From JBLHKE01 sp047619485 (GTDB lineage: Bacteria; Verrucomicrobiota; Verrucomicrobiia; Verrucomicrobiales; DEV007): a stretch of 11,025 nt of DNA. Below are positions 8,203 to 11,025 of this stretch, one piece after another (position 1 is the stretch's first letter; each line of letters starts with the position of its first letter). The notes below the pieces were generated by a model. That model was not told the DNA's origin, searched no databases, and was given only the letters and a program-made list of their open reading frames with translations. The stretch lies in assembly GCA_047619485.1 (NCBI GenBank), contig JBLHKE010000204.1:1-11025 (forward strand). Reading direction: 5' to 3'. Both the position numbers and the translations under genes were made by a program.

Positions 8203-9627
8203 ATGACGACAGAAGAACACATCGCCAAGTGCATCAACCGCCGGGCCTTTTTAAGGAACTCATCGTACTCCGTGGGTGGCGCCGCGCTGGCATCCATGCT
8301 CACCAACGAGATGCAGGGCGCAGAGCAGTGGAAGGGCGTCCTCGGTGAGACACGACACGTCGCGCCGAAAGCCAAGCGGGTGATCCACCTCTGCATGGCA
8401 GGCGGGCCGTCGCACTTCGAGACGCTCGACTACAAGCCGGAGCTGGCGAAGCTCGATGGCAAGGCGATGCCGACCTCCTTCACAAAGGGGCAACAGCTCG
8501 CACAGCTGCAAGGAAATAGCGCGCTGAAGTGCCTCGGGCCGCAGTATGAATTCAAGCCCTACGGGGAGTGCGGACGCATGATGTCCACGGCCTTCCCGAA
8601 TATCGGCTCCATCGCCGATGAGATCGCGGTGATCAACTCGATGCATACCGAACAGATCAACCACGACCCGGCGCACACCTTCATGAATACCGGCTCGATC
8701 ATTCCGGGGCGCCCCTCCATGGGCTCTTGGCTGCTCTACGGCTTGGGTGCGGAAACCGATGATCTGCCCGGCTACGTGGTGATGACCTCGTCAGGTGGTG
8801 GCCAGGATCAGCCCATCGCCTCCCGCCAGTGGCACAGCGGATTCCTTCCCTCGAAGCTCCAGGGTGTGCAGTTCAACTCAAAAGGAGACCCCGTTCACTA
8901 CGTGAACAATCCCGCCGGAGTCTCGCGCAATGATCAGCGCGAACTCCTCGAAACGATCAACGGTCTGAATGGATTGTTAGGCAAACGCCAGAACGATCCG
9001 GAAATCGCGACACGCATTGCCCAGTATGAAATGGCATTCAAGATGCAGACCTCGGTGCCAGGACTGATGGATGTTTCCGAAGAGCCTCAGGAGGTGCTGG
9101 AAAGCTACGGTGCCACACCGGGCGATGGTTCATTCGCCTCGAACTGCCTGCTGGCCCGGCGCCTCGCCGAGCGCGGCGTACGTTTCATCCAACTCTACCA
9201 CCGCGGCTGGGACCACCACGGCGGCGTGAAGAACGGCATCCAGACCGTCTCCGGCCATATTGACCAAGCCACCGCCGCCCTCGTGAAAGATCTCAAGGAA
9301 CGCGGCATGCTCGACGATACGCTGATCATCTGGGGCGGCGAATTCGGCCGCACACCGATGGCTCAAGGCAGCGGGCGCGACCACCACATCCAGGCCTTCT
9401 CGCTGTGGATGGCCGGTGGGGGGATCAAAGGAGGCACCACTTGGGGTTCCACTGATGAATTGGGCTACGCGGTCGCCGTGGATGGTGTGTCCGTTCACGA
9501 TCTCCACGCCACCATGCTGCACCAACTCGGCATCGATCACGAACGCCTCACCTACCGCTTCCAGGGTCTGAACTTCAAGCTCACCGGCGTCGAGAGCGCA
9601 CGCGTGATCCGAGAGGTAATTGCCTAG
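8203..9627 (+). CDS. DUF1501 family Tat-exported protein
   Basis: The protein has 474 residues and starts at the ATG at 8203; no clear ribosome site precedes it, so translation may depend on the upstream gene 52 bases away. A twin-arginine signal is visible: N12-R13-R14-A15-F16-L17-R18, then a short hydrophobic stretch, implying export of a folded, possibly metal-containing protein. The rest is a full-length DUF1501 domain, related to the alkaline phosphatase/sulfatase fold. Conserved stretches include LCMAGGPSHFETLDYKP, the HRGWDHH segment (333-339), GGEFGRTPM (378-386), GRDHH (391-395) and the closing DLHATMLHQLGIDHERLTYR. The His/Asp-rich segments look like metal ligands, by analogy with that fold. 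There is no sulfatase C/S-x-P-x-R signature, so sulfatase activity should not be assumed. Pairing with a cytochrome/DUF1553 gene is characteristic of planctomycetes and verrucomicrobia; the biochemical function of the pair is not established. Confidence 0.93.
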   Translation: MTTEEHIAKCINRRAFLRNSSYSVGGAALASMLTNEMQGAEQWKGVLGETRHVAPKAKRVIHLCMAGGPSHFETLDYKPELAKLDGKAMPTSFTKGQQLAQLQGNSALKCLGPQYEFKPYGECGRMMSTAFPNIGSIADEIAVINSMHTEQINHDPAHTFMNTGSIIPGRPSMGSWLLYGLGAETDDLPGYVVMTSSGGGQDQPIASRQWHSGFLPSKLQGVQFNSKGDPVHYVNNPAGVSRNDQRELLETINGLNGLLGKRQNDPEIATRIAQYEMAFKMQTSVPGLMDVSEEPQEVLESYGATPGDGSFASNCLLARRLAERGVRFIQLYHRGWDHHGGVKNGIQTVSGHIDQATAALVKDLKERGMLDDTLIIWGGEFGRTPMAQGSGRDHHIQAFSLWMAGGGIKGGTTWGSTDELGYAVAVDGVSVHDLHATMLHQLGIDHERLTYRFQGLNFKLTGVESARVIREVIA

Positions 9628-9651
9628 CAGCAAGATACAGCTCACCTGCGT

Positions 9652-9685
9652 CGGCGGGCATCTCATGGGAATGCTGGCCCTGCCG
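9652..9685. terminator. Possible bidirectional terminator hairpin between convergent genes
   Basis: Arms CGGC-GG-GCAT (9652-9661) and ATGC-CC-GCCG (within 9671-9685) can form ten base pairs in three blocks with bulges of three and two bases and a nine-base loop. It lies in the 68-base gap between the two converging genes, where termination is expected. There is no run of T on either side, so it is not a classic intrinsic terminator. A shorter inverted repeat (GCCC 9685-9688, GGGC 9693-9696) is adjacent. Confidence 0.3.
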
Positions 9686-9695
9686 CCCTCTAGGG

Positions 9696-10964
9696 CTACT
9701 TCGGCTTAATCAACAGCACCTCTCCCGGCGTGATCCATTGCTTTCTAAGGTCGATCCGGAACCAACCATCACTGTTTTTCTTATGCATCCGGACTGGCGA
9801 GCGCTTGCCGAATTGCTTCAGGTCATATTGCGCCCAGGTCTTGCCGAGGTCTGGCGAAAAGATGATCCCAGTATGGTACGGCGATGCGGGTGCATAGTGC
9901 GCCGAAAGAATCACGCCGTCATCGATGATCATGTTGGCGGACTCGTATTCCGGATTGAATAGCAGTGTATGCTTCGCTATATCGGCGAGGTCTTTTGGAT
10001 CACAGCGAAAAATACCCCGGTCGTGCTTGCGCCCCGGCGGCAACCCACCGTTGGCGTCCGCAGCAAAGTAGAGCTGCCCATCGACAAAATTGATACCGCC
10101 CGATTTATAACGTGACGTCTGACTACCTGAGACAACCACCTTCCAGTCCCAAGCATCATCTTTTGCGTTGTAGGTGCCGCGTAGCCAGTGACACTCGAGT
10201 CCTTGGCTGCCCCCGTCATGGTCGCCGGTGCAGGCATAGAATGCACTTTCGGTCGGGTTGAAGGTGACACAGTGAATGTGCCTGCAGGTGATGGGATTGC
10301 CTGGATCACCAAGCAGCGTTCCACCGTCGGTATAGCGGCGACCTTGCCCAAAGGAGTAGGCGATCTTCACCGTCTGTCCCTGATCAGTCGAAAAGTAGAT
10401 ATTTAACGGAACCGCGCCGCCGAGGACGTTGCCGTAATTGCCCCACACCAACATTTCCTTGCCGTCGACATCGAACGTGTGGGTCGCGTCGAGGGAATGA
10501 AAATACCAGCCAGGTCGGGCCGGATTTCGCGGGTCGTGTGGAAGATAGTCGCTGCCGTCCCGGGCTTTGACGGTAATCTCTTGGTGCGTTCTGAGATTGT
10601 CCGTGCTCAGAAACAGTTTGTTCAGCGTCGCAAAGAGGACGTTTCCGTTCTTGAGGATGCAACTGAACGTGATGTTCTGCGCCTCGCCAAATTTTCCCTC
10701 ATGTGGCCAAGTCTTGCCGTTATCTTCCGAAAGAAAGATCATCCCATCGTTGAAACCGAAGGCTTTGTTGTCGCGCTGCGAGTGTAGGAATGGTGATTGC
10801 CGCGCGAGGCGATACCAGAAGTGTTCGGTCTCGCCTTGTGCTGGTAGTTCTGCCAACGCTAAAACATTTAAGGGGCGGAGGCCAGCCATCGCACCGAGAC
10901 CGGCGATTGCCCCACCTACGATTATGCGGCGGCGGCTCATGTCAGAGTTCATCGATCGATCCAT
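9696..10964 (-). CDS. Tat-exported sialidase-like (BNR/Asp-box) beta-propeller protein
   Basis: The chosen start is the ATG at 10964 (422 residues), because AGTAGG lies six bases upstream of it. Other in-frame ATGs at 11012, 10982, 10952 and 10940 are less well supported. A Tat-type signal follows: S10-R11-R12-R13-I-I-V-G-G, a hydrophobic stretch, and an ALA cleavage site near residue 38. Asp boxes S-x-D-x-G-x-T-W occur at 79-86 (SEDNGKTW) and 370-377 (SPDLGKTW), with a degenerate copy at 192-199 (STDQGQTV); spacing and length suit a six-bladed propeller of the sialidase/BNR superfamily. The FRIP-type motif of true sialidases is not seen, so hydrolysis of sialic acid is not supported; a carbohydrate-binding or other glycoside-active role is possible. 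It converges on the DUF1501 gene and is a separate unit. A 7-bp hairpin encloses its start codon. Fold assignment is fairly sure; function is not. Confidence 0.85.
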   Translation of the reverse strand: MDRSMNSDMSRRRIIVGGAIAGLGAMAGLRPLNVLALAELPAQGETEHFWYRLARQSPFLHSQRDNKAFGFNDGMIFLSEDNGKTWPHEGKFGEAQNITFSCILKNGNVLFATLNKLFLSTDNLRTHQEITVKARDGSDYLPHDPRNPARPGWYFHSLDATHTFDVDGKEMLVWGNYGNVLGGAVPLNIYFSTDQGQTVKIAYSFGQGRRYTDGGTLLGDPGNPITCRHIHCVTFNPTESAFYACTGDHDGGSQGLECHWLRGTYNAKDDAWDWKVVVSGSQTSRYKSGGINFVDGQLYFAADANGGLPPGRKHDRGIFRCDPKDLADIAKHTLLFNPEYESANMIIDDGVILSAHYAPASPYHTGIIFSPDLGKTWAQYDLKQFGKRSPVRMHKKNSDGWFRIDLRKQWITPGEVLLIKPK

Positions 10965-10976
10965 GATGAACCTACT
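10947..10976 (-). promoter_or_regulatory. Ribosome binding site and start-codon hairpin of the BNR gene
   Basis: On the - strand AGTAGG (10976-10971) stands six bases before the ATG (10964-10962). GTTCATC (10971-10965) just before the ATG and GATGAAC (10953-10947) after it form a perfect 7-bp inverted repeat with an 11-base loop that contains the start codon. An extra G-U pair could extend the stem into the ribosome site. The ribosome site decides the start call; a regulatory role for the hairpin is only a suggestion. Confidence 0.45.
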
Positions 10977-11025
10977 CAGCATTTTTGTAGGCGCGCTACT
11001 AGTTTCTGCCATTAACGCAAGGGGC

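Noticed and set aside
8203..9627. Calling the DUF1501 protein a sulfatase
   Set aside because: The overall fold is related, but the sulfatase formylglycine signature is absent; DUF1501 is the safer name.
1..11025. tRNA, rRNA, CRISPR arrays, insertion sequences or attachment sites
   Set aside because: No spaced direct repeats, cloverleaf, transposase or integrase sequence was recognised; nearly all bases are covered by the five genes.

Overview
The window carries five substantial protein genes and no RNA gene, CRISPR array or insertion sequence that I can see. It most likely comes from a chromosome of the Planctomycetes-Verrucomicrobia group, more probably Verrucomicrobiota. The reasons are the adjacent cytochrome c/DUF1549/DUF1553 and DUF1501 genes, which are strongly expanded in that group; a very large DUF4175-like membrane coiled-coil protein next to a secreted alpha/alpha-toroid protein; moderately high GC (about 60% in a hand-counted sample line); and several exported proteins. 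This assignment is an inference from family content, not from a marker gene.

Layout. Positions 1-5459 hold the downstream end of an operon on the + strand. The last seven codons of an unseen upstream gene appear to overlap the GTG start of a 1463-residue DUF4175-like protein, whose stop in turn overlaps the start of a 349-residue secreted prenyltransferase/squalene-oxidase-repeat protein (TGATG). In this bacterial group such pairs commonly sit downstream of MoxR ATPase, DUF58 and von Willebrand A genes, so the window probably cuts into the tail of a MoxR/VWA-type operon; those genes are not visible here. A spacer of 114 bases then separates it from a second + strand pair (5574-9627): a Sec-exported c-type cytochrome with DUF1549 and DUF1553 domains, and a DUF1501 protein with a Tat signal. 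These two probably act together at the cell surface or in the periplasm; their substrate is unknown. The third unit (10964-9696) is on the - strand, convergent with the second: a Tat-exported beta-propeller-like protein with sialidase-type Asp boxes.

How they fit together. All five products are predicted to be membrane-bound or exported, so the region is devoted to envelope functions. The first operon looks like an envelope complex (anchor, long helical arm, secreted toroid). The second and third look like secreted redox/hydrolase-like machinery of the sort usually linked, without firm biochemical proof, to degradation of complex organic matter. Nothing here is a clear-cut new system. The most interesting items are the periodic helical repeats and conserved tail of the giant DUF4175-like protein, its tight coupling to the toroid protein, and a hairpin that puts the start codon of the last gene in its loop.
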